Assembly (NCBI GenBank): GCA_031263195.1
Contig: JAISGD010000010.1
Span: 96,075-160,074, forward strand
Direction: 5' to 3'
DNA from: Campylobacteraceae bacterium
GTDB lineage: Bacteria; Campylobacterota; Campylobacteria; Campylobacterales; Campylobacteraceae
DNA length: 64,000 nucleotides
The notes beneath the pieces are model-generated. The model was not told where the DNA came from. It did not search any database and was given only the letters and a program-made list of their open reading frames with translations. Position numbers and translations under genes: made by a program. This document shows, piece by piece, positions 53,388 to 63,328 of the stretch (its first letter is position 1; each line of letters begins with the position of its first letter).

Positions 53388-55220
53388 ATGAAGTTTTTCA
53401 TAAAAATTTTTATTTTATTGTTAATGGCAAATTACGTTTTTGCCGAAGATAAACAAGTGCTTGTCATTAACTCGTATCATCGCGGTTTTCAATGGAGCGA
53501 CGATGTGATAAAAGGCTTGGAGAGCGTCTTATCTCAGCATATAGATATAACTATCAACATTTTGTATATGGATTCAAAAAGAATCAACTCGCAAGAATAC
53601 TACGAAAAATTATTAGAACTTTATAAACTTCAATTGCAAAATCGCAAATATGACTTGATCGTCGTGATTGACAAGTTTGCTTACGATTTTATACTTCAAT
53701 ACTATCACGAACTTTTTACAAACGAACCGATTCTTTTTTCGGGGCTCGAGAGAAACTCTCTTGAGGAGATAAAAGAGAGCAAGCTTGAGGATAAAATTTT
53801 TGGAGTATATGAAAGAAGAGCTATTGGCGAAATTATCGTTATGATTTCAAAAATGATTCCGAATTTAAAAAAGCTTTATATTATTAACGATCAAAGTGAA
53901 AACGGCGACGATACGAACCCTTTTATACTTGAAGCGATAAAAAATAATGAGAAAGATATTGATATAGAGTACATAAGAGCGTCTACATTGGATGAAATTG
54001 AAGAGAGATTCTCCTCATATAAAAACGACGAAGCGATTTTTTACGTAAGATTTTATAACGACAAATACGGCAATTTTTATAGAAATAACCAGATAGCCAC
54101 AACGCTTGAAAAACTTAAATTGCCCGTTTTTGTTACCGACACTCTTTTTATGGGCAAAGGCGCGCTTGGCGGTAAACTTGTGCTTATTGACGAACTTGGG
54201 CAAGAGACGGGAAAAGTCGCGATTGATATTTTAGAAGGTAAATTAAAGCCGCTTTTTACCACAACGCTTGAGAAATACTCTTTTCAATTTGACCTGAATA
54301 AGTTAAAAGAGTTTAATTTGCAGCCAAGTCTCGCGGTGAAGGATTATACGATTATAAATATGCCACAAACGTTTTTTGACAAATACAGAGAGTTTATAAA
54401 TTTTGTTTTTATTATCTCGCCGCTTTTGGTTTTTTTGATTTTGGGGCTTTTGCATAATATTTATATGAGAGTTAAAAATGAGAAAAAATTACGTCTTGCC
54501 GAACTTGAAAAAAACAAACACAGACAATTTGTTATTCAACAGTCAAAATTAGCGGAAATTGGCGAAGTATTTTCCTCTATCGCGCATCAGTGGAAAAATC
54601 CTTTGGTGGAGATAGCGACCATAGCCCAAGAGCACGCTTTTAAAGAGCGTGACAAAAACAGTCAATTCGTAAAAGACATTATGGTTCAAATACGCTATAT
54701 GACCGATACTATAAGCGATTTTCAAAAATTTATATCTCCTTCTGCCGTTAAAGTATCTTTCAATGTGGAAGAGGCTATAAAATCTATGATGAAGATTATA
54801 AATCATACGATTAAATACAATTATATAGACATCATTATAAACAAAAACAAGGCGGAGTGGCTAACTGTTTACGGTTATAAAAACGAGTTTATGCAAATAC
54901 TTTTAAATATCGTAAATAACGCTAAAGATCAGATAACGGAACTTAGAAGCAAAAGAGCGATAAAAAGAGGGCAGATAGAGTTTTTTATATACAATAAAAA
55001 AGAACTTGTCGTTATAGAGATAAGCGATAATGCGGGCGGTATAAGAGACGATATATTTCCGCATATATTTGACGCTTACTATACGACCAAAAAAAACGGA
55101 CACGGCATAGGACTTTACATGTCAAAACTTATAATTGAAAATAAGATGGGCGGAAAAATAGAGGCTTTCAATAAAAAAGACGGCGCTTGTTTTAAAATAT
55201 CGCTGGAGGCTGTAAAATGA
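53388..55220 (+). CDS. Sensor histidine kinase with periplasmic substrate-binding-like domain
   Basis: About 610 residues: signal peptide, a periplasmic domain (about 20-330) resembling the ABC_sub_bind family (QVLVINSYHRGFQWSDDVIKG, VIDKFAYDFI, LPVFVTDT), a transmembrane helix (FVFIISPLLVFLILGLLHNIY) and a kinase core. The kinase has the phospho-His in FSSIAHQWKNPLVEIATIAQEHA, N box LNIVNNAKD, DNAGGI and GHGIGLYM. A GTG at 53379 is an alternative start; ATG 53388 begins a normal signal. Adjacent to aspA-dcuA-ansB and overlapping its regulator by 4 bp, it may sense amino or dicarboxylic acids (inference). Confidence 0.9.
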   Translation: MKFFIKIFILLLMANYVFAEDKQVLVINSYHRGFQWSDDVIKGLESVLSQHIDITINILYMDSKRINSQEYYEKLLELYKLQLQNRKYDLIVVIDKFAYDFILQYYHELFTNEPILFSGLERNSLEEIKESKLEDKIFGVYERRAIGEIIVMISKMIPNLKKLYIINDQSENGDDTNPFILEAIKNNEKDIDIEYIRASTLDEIEERFSSYKNDEAIFYVRFYNDKYGNFYRNNQIATTLEKLKLPVFVTDTLFMGKGALGGKLVLIDELGQETGKVAIDILEGKLKPLFTTTLEKYSFQFDLNKLKEFNLQPSLAVKDYTIINMPQTFFDKYREFINFVFIISPLLVFLILGLLHNIYMRVKNEKKLRLAELEKNKHRQFVIQQSKLAEIGEVFSSIAHQWKNPLVEIATIAQEHAFKERDKNSQFVKDIMVQIRYMTDTISDFQKFISPSAVKVSFNVEEAIKSMMKIINHTIKYNYIDIIINKNKAEWLTVYGYKNEFMQILLNIVNNAKDQITELRSKRAIKRGQIEFFIYNKKELVVIEISDNAGGIRDDIFPHIFDAYYTTKKNGHGIGLYMSKLIIENKMGGKIEAFNKKDGACFKISLEAVK

Positions 55221-55861
55221 AAATCTTAGTTTTGGAAGACAATGAGAGATTGGCGAATTTGATAAAAGTCACTTTGGAGCAAGAAGACTTTAAAACGGAT
55301 GTTTTTTACGATGGAGAAGAGGCGTTAAATGCCATAAATAACGGCTATCACTGCTATGTTTTAGATATAAACGTGCCTTCGGTTGACGGTATAAGCATAC
55401 TTGATACGATAAGGATGTATCACAAAAATGTGCCCGTTATTATCATTAGCTCAAATCACGAATTGGATAATATTCAAAAAGCTTATGAGATTGGGGCTGA
55501 TGATTATTTGAAAAAGCCGTTTTTCAATTATGAGCTTGTGCAAAAAATCAAAAAATTTTGCAGATCTTCAACAATTTCGGTTATAAATCTAACGAGCGGA
55601 TATGTGTTTAATTATGAAAACAGCAGATTGTACGACGATAAAGGCAAAGAGATACCGCTCGCGAAAAAAGAGATACTCTTTTTTGAGCTTTTTGTAAAAA
55701 ATCGTCAGCGTATTGTCACATTTAACGAGATGGAGGAGTACATATGGGAAGGAGAGGATACTTCCATATTAAATATAAGAGCGCTCATTAAGAGGTTGCG
55801 TAAAAAACTTCCCGAAAACGCCATAAAAATAGTCAAAGAGATAGGTTACGCGCTAAATTAA
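55217..55861 (+). CDS. OmpR/PhoB-type response regulator
   Basis: 214 residues. Receiver domain with acidic pocket LEDNE, phospho-Asp in CYVLDINVPSVDG (about residue 51) and DDYLKKPF; then a winged-helix output domain (RLYDDKGKEIPLAKKEILFFELF...NIRALIKRLRKKL). Partner of the overlapping histidine kinase. It probably controls genes for amino-acid use nearby, but no target site can be named. Confidence 0.93.
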   Translation: MKILVLEDNERLANLIKVTLEQEDFKTDVFYDGEEALNAINNGYHCYVLDINVPSVDGISILDTIRMYHKNVPVIIISSNHELDNIQKAYEIGADDYLKKPFFNYELVQKIKKFCRSSTISVINLTSGYVFNYENSRLYDDKGKEIPLAKKEILFFELFVKNRQRIVTFNEMEEYIWEGEDTSILNIRALIKRLRKKLPENAIKIVKEIGYALN

Positions 55862-56184
55862 GGCTGTTTTGTTACATACTCGTACAGACTCTCCATTTCT
55901 TCGTTTGTTAAAGAGTATTTGGGCATAACTGTTTTTGGATTATCTAGGGCTTTAAAAAAATTGGCTTTTGTTATATTACTTATAGGCGGTGCGATAAGTT
56001 TTCTGATTTCACCTTTTTGTCTGAAAGAGGCTATAACTTTTCCTTTAGCGTCATTGCCGTGACACTTATCACAACCTATACCGCGCGGGTTTAAATAAAG
56101 AAGTTCGGCATACTCCATTCTTGTTATAAAATCATCTGCCAAAAGAGATGAAATCAATGTCAACAGTGCAAATATCAGACGCAT
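55858..56184 (-). CDS. Small periplasmic cytochrome c
   Basis: 108 residues from ATG 56184 (the track's TTG at 56202 adds six polar residues before the signal). Signal peptide MRLIFALLTLISSLLA, one haem site GCDKCHG and a distal Met region (TVMPKYSLTNEEMESLYEYV). A class I mono-haem cytochrome c, probably an electron carrier. Its stop overlaps the response regulator stop by 4 bp, convergent. Confidence 0.9.
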   Translation of the reverse strand: MRLIFALLTLISSLLADDFITRMEYAELLYLNPRGIGCDKCHGNDAKGKVIASFRQKGEIRKLIAPPISNITKANFFKALDNPKTVMPKYSLTNEEMESLYEYVTKQP

Positions 56185-56253
56185 TTTATTCTTTTTTGCC
56201 AAATTTTAATAGTTAAATGGTATCATACCAAAACATTTTTTAAAAGGCTATTT

Positions 56254-57099
56254 ATGACGCTTTTAGATGGAAAAACTCTATCGCAGCTAATACAAAAAGA
56301 GATACAAAAAGAGACTGAAGAACTTAAAAAAAATGGTGTAACGGTAGGTCTTGCCGTCATTTTGGTGGGCGATGACGCCGCCAGCCACTTGTATGTGAAG
56401 ATGAAAGAAAAAGCATGCGAGAACGCCGGTATCTACTCTGTCGTTCATAAAATGCCCTCCTCTATCTCTGAAGAGAATATTCTCGAAACAATAGCGCTAA
56501 TGAATAAAAATGCCAATATTGACGGTATTCTGGTTCAGCTTCCGTTGCCGCGCCATATAAATCAGACTAAAATCATTGAAGCTATCGACACCGCGAAAGA
56601 TGTGGACGGTTTTCATCCGTTTAACGTAGGACGTCTTGTCGCAGGACTTGATGGTTTTGTGCCGTGTACTCCTCTTGGCGTAATGAGGCTTTTGGAACAT
56701 TACAAGATTGACGTCAAGGGTCTAAACGCATGCGTAGTTGGAGCCAGCAATATAGTAGGAAAACCTATGATGAACCTTTTGTTGAACACTTTTGCTACTG
56801 TTGATATTTGCCATATCTATACTAAAGATTTGGCGTCTCATACAAAAAAAGCCGACCTTTTGATAGTAGGTGTGGGAAAAGCCGGACTTATAACAAAAGA
56901 TATGGTGAAAGAGAACGCTATAGTTATAGATATAGGCGTGAACCACGTAAACGGTAAACTCACAGGGGATGTTGATTTTGAAAATGTCGCTCCCAAATGC
57001 TCTTTTATAACTCCGGTGCCGGGAGGCGTTGGTCCTATGACTATAGCGATGCTTTTATCAAACACTATCAGAGCGGCAAAGAGCGAGAGAAGACTATGA
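56254..57099 (+). CDS. folD: Methylenetetrahydrofolate dehydrogenase/cyclohydrolase
   Basis: 281 residues: VGDDAASHLYVKMKEKACENAGI (catalytic Lys), DGILVQLPLPRHI, GRPM-like VVGASNIVGKPMMNLL and the C-terminal PVPGGVGPMTIAMLLSNT. It interconverts methylene-, methenyl- and formyl-THF, linking to thyA, folA and purU in the same window. lepB overlaps its stop (ATGA). Confidence 0.96.
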   Translation: MTLLDGKTLSQLIQKEIQKETEELKKNGVTVGLAVILVGDDAASHLYVKMKEKACENAGIYSVVHKMPSSISEENILETIALMNKNANIDGILVQLPLPRHINQTKIIEAIDTAKDVDGFHPFNVGRLVAGLDGFVPCTPLGVMRLLEHYKIDVKGLNACVVGASNIVGKPMMNLLLNTFATVDICHIYTKDLASHTKKADLLIVGVGKAGLITKDMVKENAIVIDIGVNHVNGKLTGDVDFENVAPKCSFITPVPGGVGPMTIAMLLSNTIRAAKSERRL

Positions 57100-58022
57100 A
57101 AAGATTTTTTATCAAACTTTACAATTTTGCGAGTAGTTGGACCGGCACGATAATCATAGTTTTTGCTATTATCTTTTTTGTAGCACAGGCTTTTATCATT
57201 CCAAGCGCATCTATGCAAAATTCGCTTCTAATAGGCGATTTTCTGTTTGCTAAAAAATTCTCTTACGGTGTAGCGATACCAAGAATTCCGCTTAGCAATA
57301 CCCCCGTTTTTCCTGATATTTTTAATAACGGCCATATTATTGAAGGTGAAAAACCACAAAGAGGCGATATAGTCATTTTCTTAAATCCTTTAAATGATAA
57401 AGAAAATTTTGTAAAAAGATGTTTCGCCGTAGGCGGCGATGAAGTCATTTATAAAGACGATGCTTTTTATTTGCATCATAATGAGGGTGACGAGTATATC
57501 AAAAAAAATTATCCGGCAGATGAAATAACAGAAATTTCAGGCAAACTTTGGGTCAAAAATCCATATGTAGAAATATATCCCGGTATCAACTATGGACTTG
57601 ATGCAAATACGATGATGAATATGATAGCGTGGGAAAACAACCCGTGGCATAGAGGGCGCAGAATCGCGATGGATAAGATATCAACAAATGAATTGGAACC
57701 GTTTGATTACGCACTTAGAAGGATAAGCATACCCTACCCCAATCCATATAATGAAAATGAAATTCGAACTGTCATAGTAGATATCCCGAATTTCAACGCG
57801 TTTTATGTGAAAATTCCGCAAGATGAATTTTTTATGATAGGCGATAATCGCGACAATTCGCAAGACAGCAGATTTTTTGGAAGCATACCCTATAAACTTA
57901 TTATCGGAAAACCTTGGTTTATCTACTTTTCGTGGGATTCAAATAAAGTTCCGCGATGGGATAGGATAGGTAAATTCGTATCCACGCTTGAAAAAACAGA
58001 GCATAAAAACATAAGATACTGA
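57096..58022 (+). CDS. lepB: Signal peptidase I
   Basis: 308 residues from ATG 57096, which overlaps the folD stop; the track start at 56997 lies inside folD. One N-terminal membrane helix (TGTIIIVFAIIFFVAQAF), nucleophile Ser in IPSASMQNSLLIGD, catalytic Lys in RGDIVIFLNP..ENFVKRCFAVGGDEV, and FFMIGDNRDNSQDSRFFGSIP. It cleaves signal peptides on the periplasmic side of the inner membrane. It carries an inserted segment (about 125-215) longer than minimal LepB. Confidence 0.95.
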   Translation: MKRFFIKLYNFASSWTGTIIIVFAIIFFVAQAFIIPSASMQNSLLIGDFLFAKKFSYGVAIPRIPLSNTPVFPDIFNNGHIIEGEKPQRGDIVIFLNPLNDKENFVKRCFAVGGDEVIYKDDAFYLHHNEGDEYIKKNYPADEITEISGKLWVKNPYVEIYPGINYGLDANTMMNMIAWENNPWHRGRRIAMDKISTNELEPFDYALRRISIPYPNPYNENEIRTVIVDIPNFNAFYVKIPQDEFFMIGDNRDNSQDSRFFGSIPYKLIIGKPWFIYFSWDSNKVPRWDRIGKFVSTLEKTEHKNIRY

Positions 58023-58309
58023 AAAGTTTTTTTGGTATCTTTCAATTAGTTACATGTAAGGCTATTTAACAACATAATTTGTATCGTTGTGGCAATGAAA
58101 TAAAAAACATTTGCCGTAATTATTTTTTATTTATTGCGATGAATGAAAGACAATAAATAATCTACCTCTCTTTTTCGTCTAAAATAGCCTCGCTCAAGCT
58201 TGCTCTTTTAAAAAGATATTCTTATCTTGCCATTGTTAGAAATGCCATATCCTTCATTTATCATTAAAAGGGGCTCACAACATACAATCCAAAATAAAAA
58301 CGCTTAATT

Positions 58310-59557
58310 TCAACTGCTCTTTAACTCCTTGCTAAGTTTGTAAGCCAAAAAGACTAAAAACGCAACCCCCAAAACCAAAGCTATCCAAATCGCCCATTCC
58401 GGCACTCTATTTTTCTCTTCTATTTTTGTCTCGAGCGCTTTTTCTTCGCCAAGTTTTACAAAATTTCCCGTATTAACTATCGGTATATCGTCGATATCGA
58501 TACCGCTCAAAAAATCAGACTCTGGCAAACCAAGCGCTTTAGCTCCAAAAGAGCCGTAAGCTAAAACAAACGGAGCATTGTTAGCACTGTTAAAAACAAT
58601 ATCTATCCTTTTTCTATATACTGTAAACTGTGGAATATTATTAAAGCCGCCATTAGTTTTTAGCATAAATTCTTTGGCAAAAACAGTCTTTTGAAGTTTT
58701 ATGTCAGCATCCTCATTTACAATGCGTCCGTCAAACTTTACCCATTTATCTTTGCTGCTGTCTTTATAAAAAAGCGTCAACGGCAGTATTAAATTGCTTT
58801 GCCTCAAATTAATAAATACGCTCTCTACAGGTTGAATTGACTGAAATTCATATACTATGCTATTGTTTATCGTTTCTTTATACTCCGCGTCTAGCGCAAC
58901 AAACGATTGGTCTATATATTGCTCCTTTGTATAAGCTTCAACTGATGTAATTTTCGGTATTTCCACATCTGAAGTTATAACAAGCTGCCAACCTTTGATA
59001 TTGGAGTAATAGCTATAATCTCTCAGCACTATTTCGCTTATCCTTAAACTGCTCTCATCCGATACGTCTTTTAGTTCAGCTAATAAAACACCGTTCGCCG
59101 CGCTTATATTACCGCTGTTTGATAATTGAATATTAATATTCGCTTTCGCTTCCCAATTGTAATCCGAACTCTCCCAGTTAAGATTGAAAAATGACGGATA
59201 TTCCGTTTTGTTTGACAACTCTATAAAATATGTATAAGTATACATACTTTCATTGTTTGCGGTATTGCTGTTTTTTTTATTTATAAAATACAAAGTTGCT
59301 GGTATCTCTTGCGTGATATCTTTCGCCCTTTTTGTACCGATAAATGAAAAAGCGACCGCTTGATCGTTTTTATTAAAAATTGCCACATCCTCAAGCGAAG
59401 GCGAAAGAGTTCGCAAATAAACATCGTTGGGAATATTTACTCTGCTTAGCGTATCTCTTCCGTCCGCGTTAATCTCTAATCCGTAAGCATAATCATACGA
59501 ACTTTGCGCGACAAGACAAGACGTGAGCACTAAGATGGATATAATTTTTTTGTACAT
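58310..59557 (-). CDS. DUF3999 family exported protein
   Basis: 415 residues: signal peptide (IISILVLTSCLVAQS), beta-rich periplasmic body with YDYAYGLEINADG at the start and GWQLVITSDVEIPKITSVE in the middle, and a single C-terminal transmembrane helix (WAIWIALVLGVAFLVFLAYKL). This is the DUF3999 plan, commonly encoded next to DUF2339 proteins. It starts 3 bp after the DUF2339 stop. Function unknown; an envelope role is likely. Confidence 0.85.
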   Translation of the reverse strand: MYKKIISILVLTSCLVAQSSYDYAYGLEINADGRDTLSRVNIPNDVYLRTLSPSLEDVAIFNKNDQAVAFSFIGTKRAKDITQEIPATLYFINKKNSNTANNESMYTYTYFIELSNKTEYPSFFNLNWESSDYNWEAKANINIQLSNSGNISAANGVLLAELKDVSDESSLRISEIVLRDYSYYSNIKGWQLVITSDVEIPKITSVEAYTKEQYIDQSFVALDAEYKETINNSIVYEFQSIQPVESVFINLRQSNLILPLTLFYKDSSKDKWVKFDGRIVNEDADIKLQKTVFAKEFMLKTNGGFNNIPQFTVYRKRIDIVFNSANNAPFVLAYGSFGAKALGLPESDFLSGIDIDDIPIVNTGNFVKLGEEKALETKIEEKNRVPEWAIWIALVLGVAFLVFLAYKLSKELKSS

Positions 59558-59560
59558 CTT

Positions 59561-62194
59561 TTAATCCTTTTTTATATCTATATTTTCTTTTGGAGGTATA
59601 GGCGCTAAAAATCCGATAACAAGCATCAGTAATGCGACGCCTATAAAAACCGAGGCTCTGAACAATCCTTCTAATTTTACGCTGTCATGCAATACGAGTT
59701 TTATCACAACGATAACCAATAAAGCCATACCGATAAACCATATTTTTCTATTTTTGCTTTTATTCGCAAAAATTATCAAAAATAGAGCTAAAAACGTCCA
59801 GATAATAGAAAATACGCTTTGTGCTATCTCGCTGTTCCATAAAAGATAATACGACCAAGGTATATCAAAAAAGCAGCTTACAGCTCTTAAGACTATGCTG
59901 TTGAATTCCAAAAAGCAGATAAAAGCAAACAACATGTATGTAAAAAATACAACTCTTTTTTGTCTATTTTGAACCGCATTATCAATATAAAATTTCAATA
60001 CTATAAGTACAAAAATAACGCTCTCTTCTAAAGGATTTAGGATCGGGATATATTGCAAACCAAATTGGTATCCTATAGCAAGCGCTGATAAAAGTTTGAT
60101 AATAAGAAAAAATGCCACGGGAGCTAACCCTATATATCGATATATCGACACAAATCTATTGAACGGAAACAGATCTCTTTTTTGAAAAATCATAACAATC
60201 AAAATAACGGCGGCAAAAACAACGCCAAACAATGACCACTCCAAATACTCTTGATAATACCACAATATAAAAGTATCTGCGAATAATTGAAGTTTATCGT
60301 ATATCCAAAGCAAAATCGCCCAAAACAAAGATACATGTAAAACAGCTTCCATATTTTTATAAAGCCGCTTAAAAAACGAACCTTTGTAAAGATAAAAATA
60401 AGCGCTCGCAAAAGCTAACAGATAACTTATATCGTAAAAAAATGAGTTCTCTTCCGTATCATGATAGAGCATCGTGAAAAAAATAGAGGGCCAAAGAGAT
60501 ATCAAGGCGCACTCTAAAATCTCCCATTTTACCGATCTTCCGACAAAATACCAAAACCAACTTAAAAACACAAAAGCAAGCGCGAAATACATGTAGCTGA
60601 AATTATTGTAATCATAAAAATAGTAGTACGATATCTCCGACAACCCGCTTATCCAGTATATCCATGAGAGAGACGAGAGCAAAAGCATAACGTAACTTGA
60701 AATCTTTAAACTCTTATCCAAACTTTGAAATCGATAAAAAAGACACGCGTTAAAAAACAAAACCGTATTCATAACAACAGAGGTATCAAACGTGTAGTTT
60801 AACCGATTGTTTTGATATATGAATAAAACAGCTCCAAACAAAGTTATAAGAAGTCCAAAGTAACTTAACTTATATTGATTGTTCTTTATGGCTATCCATG
60901 TTATAGCGCTTCCCTCAAAAAGCCATATTAAAGAGGCGGCATCATTATCAAATGCCAAAGGAACGGCAAGAGTGGCAAATCCAATGCCAATTCCAAGCAT
61001 ATACAAAGAAGTTCTTTTGCCCGCATCTTTGAATCTTTTCAATATAACAAATGAACCCGTTAAATAAAAAAGCCCGAAACCCAAAGCGGCAAAAGCCGAA
61101 GCAAATTCCAAACGCGGCAATATATGATATTCCAAAGCATAGCTTAAAATAGGCGTGCCAAACAAAAACGCGATATCTACGGCGTTATGATACGTACTTT
61201 CTCTCTCATGCCTTACAAAAAGCAAAACGGCAAGTATTCCGAAAATCAATAAATTCGCTATGACAAAAGCTTGAGTTTCAGGGTAAAATTCTACATTGTA
61301 AGATTTTATATACCACAAACTCGTAACTGCGATGGTAAATATAAATCCTATCAAGTTTAAAACGCGCCATGAGCGCCATCGGCTGATAACGACAAGCGCT
61401 AAAGAGATTATCGTATAATAGCTAAAAAGCACTATATGCTCACCTTCGCTGCTTGACAATAAAACAGGCGACAAATAAGCGCCGACAAACGCCAATATCG
61501 CCAAACTAATAGCGTTTTGCAAAACGGCAAAGTAAACGCTAAGCGCGCATATGACGACAAGTAACGCAAACGCGACGCTAACGGGAATAAAAGCGTATAT
61601 TTTAAACGCGGCAAAAATCGTAAGATACAAAACTCCTATTCCTCCGCCTTCAAGTATAAGAGCGTAAATATTTTTAAAATTTCTAAGCCGCCAACCTGTA
61701 CCAAATAATGTAAATCCCAATATCAAGCTTCCCAAAACTCTTATTTGAGGAGATAACATGCCATGCTCAATACTATATTTAAGCAAAAACGAGATACCGA
61801 AAAACAAAATAACAATGGCGATTTTAGCGATAAAATTTTCTCCAAGCCATTTTATAAATCTCTCTTTTAATTTATCAAATTGAGTATCCGTATGCGGCAG
61901 TGAAATTTTTCTGTCTATCTTTTGCAAACGAGGTCTCACGCCACTGTTTTGAACCGAGTCAAATGAGCGTGCCGGAGCTATTGTTTGAGTGATTGGATCT
62001 GTTTTTGGTTTTAAAATCACAGAATCGTTCTCTTTTGAAGGAGAGTTATATGAAGTTTCAAGTTTTTTTTCTAAATATTTGACCCTTTGCTTTAAGTTAT
62101 TTATCATAACGATGACTATTATCGGAAATGCGAATATAGCGATAACACATAAACCTATTATGATTTCAATTATGCCAATAAACCCTATAAACAT
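59561..62194 (-). CDS. DUF2339 polytopic membrane protein
   Basis: 877 residues with an N-terminal transmembrane helix, a short coiled-coil (LKQRVKYLEKKLET), a linker, and more than 20 further hydrophobic segments from about residue 110. The conserved WLGENFIAKIAIVILFFGISFLLKYSIE is the DUF2339 opening. Paired with the DUF3999 gene, suggesting one membrane complex. No function is established. Confidence 0.88.
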   Translation of the reverse strand: MFIGFIGIIEIIIGLCVIAIFAFPIIVIVMINNLKQRVKYLEKKLETSYNSPSKENDSVILKPKTDPITQTIAPARSFDSVQNSGVRPRLQKIDRKISLPHTDTQFDKLKERFIKWLGENFIAKIAIVILFFGISFLLKYSIEHGMLSPQIRVLGSLILGFTLFGTGWRLRNFKNIYALILEGGGIGVLYLTIFAAFKIYAFIPVSVAFALLVVICALSVYFAVLQNAISLAILAFVGAYLSPVLLSSSEGEHIVLFSYYTIISLALVVISRWRSWRVLNLIGFIFTIAVTSLWYIKSYNVEFYPETQAFVIANLLIFGILAVLLFVRHERESTYHNAVDIAFLFGTPILSYALEYHILPRLEFASAFAALGFGLFYLTGSFVILKRFKDAGKRTSLYMLGIGIGFATLAVPLAFDNDAASLIWLFEGSAITWIAIKNNQYKLSYFGLLITLFGAVLFIYQNNRLNYTFDTSVVMNTVLFFNACLFYRFQSLDKSLKISSYVMLLLSSLSWIYWISGLSEISYYYFYDYNNFSYMYFALAFVFLSWFWYFVGRSVKWEILECALISLWPSIFFTMLYHDTEENSFFYDISYLLAFASAYFYLYKGSFFKRLYKNMEAVLHVSLFWAILLWIYDKLQLFADTFILWYYQEYLEWSLFGVVFAAVILIVMIFQKRDLFPFNRFVSIYRYIGLAPVAFFLIIKLLSALAIGYQFGLQYIPILNPLEESVIFVLIVLKFYIDNAVQNRQKRVVFFTYMLFAFICFLEFNSIVLRAVSCFFDIPWSYYLLWNSEIAQSVFSIIWTFLALFLIIFANKSKNRKIWFIGMALLVIVVIKLVLHDSVKLEGLFRASVFIGVALLMLVIGFLAPIPPKENIDIKKD

Positions 62195-62299
62195 AAAATA
62201 TCCTCTCTAATATTTTATTTTATGAATATTAGCTAATAAAAGCTGAAAAATGTATATTTTGAATATTAAAAAATAACTGTCTCTTAATTATCCATATGG

Positions 62300-62305
62300 T
62301 ATAAT
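62300..62305 (+). promoter_or_regulatory. -10 box of rpiB operon
   Basis: TATAAT (in GGTATAATCGC) 25 bp before the rpiB GTG start. Confidence 0.65.
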
Positions 62306-62330
62306 CGCTATTTTTCAAAAAGGGAAAAAA

Positions 62331-62771
62331 GTGAAATTTTACGTCGCGAACGACCATGCCGGATTTAGCATAAAATCCGACGTTATAAAAATACTAAAAG
62401 AAAAAGATTGCGAAATTGTCGATCTTGGAGCGACAAGCTGTGAGAGAGTGGATTATCCGGATTTCGCGCATACCCTTTGCGAAGCGGTACTGAAAGATAA
62501 CGAAAGTTTTGGAATACTTATATGCGGTTCGGGTATTGGTATGAGCATGGCGGCAAACAGACACAAAGGTATACGAGCCGCGCTTTGCCACGACGCATAT
62601 ACGGCAAAAATGGCGCGCGCGCATAATAACGCAAATGTTTTGTGTTTTGGGGAGAGAATATCGGGACTTGGCGTTATAGAATCAATGATCGACGCATGGA
62701 TAAACGAGTCGTTTGAGGGCGGCAGACACGCCGCGCGAGTAAAAAAAATAGAAATACGGGACGGTTGTTAG
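62331..62771 (+). CDS. rpiB: Ribose-5-phosphate isomerase B
   Basis: 146 residues, GTG start after [41 protein letters not shown] and [25 protein letters not shown] (catalytic Cys replaced or located in ICGSG) define RpiB/LacAB. It interconverts ribose-5-P and ribulose-5-P. apt follows by overlapping TAGTG. Confidence 0.95.
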   Translation: MKFYVANDHAGFSIKSDVIKILKEKDCEIVDLGATSCERVDYPDFAHTLCEAVLKDNESFGILICGSGIGMSMAANRHKGIRAALCHDAYTAKMARAHNNANVLCFGERISGLGVIESMIDAWINESFEGGRHAARVKKIEIRDGC

Positions 62772-63328
62772 TGGTTGTTTTAAACGAAAAGGAAAAAGAG
62801 TATATATCAAGCAAAATAAGAGATGTGCATGATTTCCCAAAACCAGGAATTATCTTTAAAGATATAACCACGCTTTTAAACGACAAAGAGGCTTTTAATT
62901 TTTTGATAGAGCATTTAACGCAAAGATACAAATCGTTTGATTTTGAATTTATAACGGGAATTGAGAGTAGAGGATTTATATTAGCAGGCGCGCTCGCTGC
63001 GACGTTAAACAAAGCCTTCGTCCCTATAAGAAAACCAAAAAAACTCCCTTACACAACTATCAGTGAAAAATATTCGCTTGAATACGGCATAGACGAGATA
63101 GAGATACATATAGACGCTTTTGACAAATCTTCGCAACGCCCGCCCAAAGTTTTACTCATTGATGATTTGATAGCCACGGGCGGTACGGCAAAAGCAGCGA
63201 TAAGACTTTTAAAAAAAATACATGTAGAGTGTGTAGAAGCCTGTTTCTTAATAAACTTAAAATTTTTAAAAGGCGATGTTGAGATAGCTCAAAGCACGCC
63301 CATATATTCCGTTTTAGAGATTTTCTGA
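62771..63328 (+). CDS. apt: Adenine phosphoribosyltransferase
   Basis: About 185 residues. [34 protein letters not shown] and the PRPP-binding [18 protein letters not shown] are canonical for Apt. It salvages adenine to AMP, using PRPP that derives from the RpiB product. GTG 62771 overlaps the rpiB stop (TAGTG); the track's TTG 62765 is an alternative. trpB begins inside its stop. Confidence 0.95.
   Translation: MVVLNEKEKEYISSKIRDVHDFPKPGIIFKDITTLLNDKEAFNFLIEHLTQRYKSFDFEFITGIESRGFILAGALAATLNKAFVPIRKPKKLPYTTISEKYSLEYGIDEIEIHIDAFDKSSQRPPKVLLIDDLIATGGTAKAAIRLLKKIHVECVEACFLINLKFLKGDVEIAQSTPIYSVLEIF

Noticed and set aside
56997-57095. Longer start for lepB
   Set aside because: Lies inside folD in another frame; ATG 57096 overlaps the folD stop and begins the membrane anchor.
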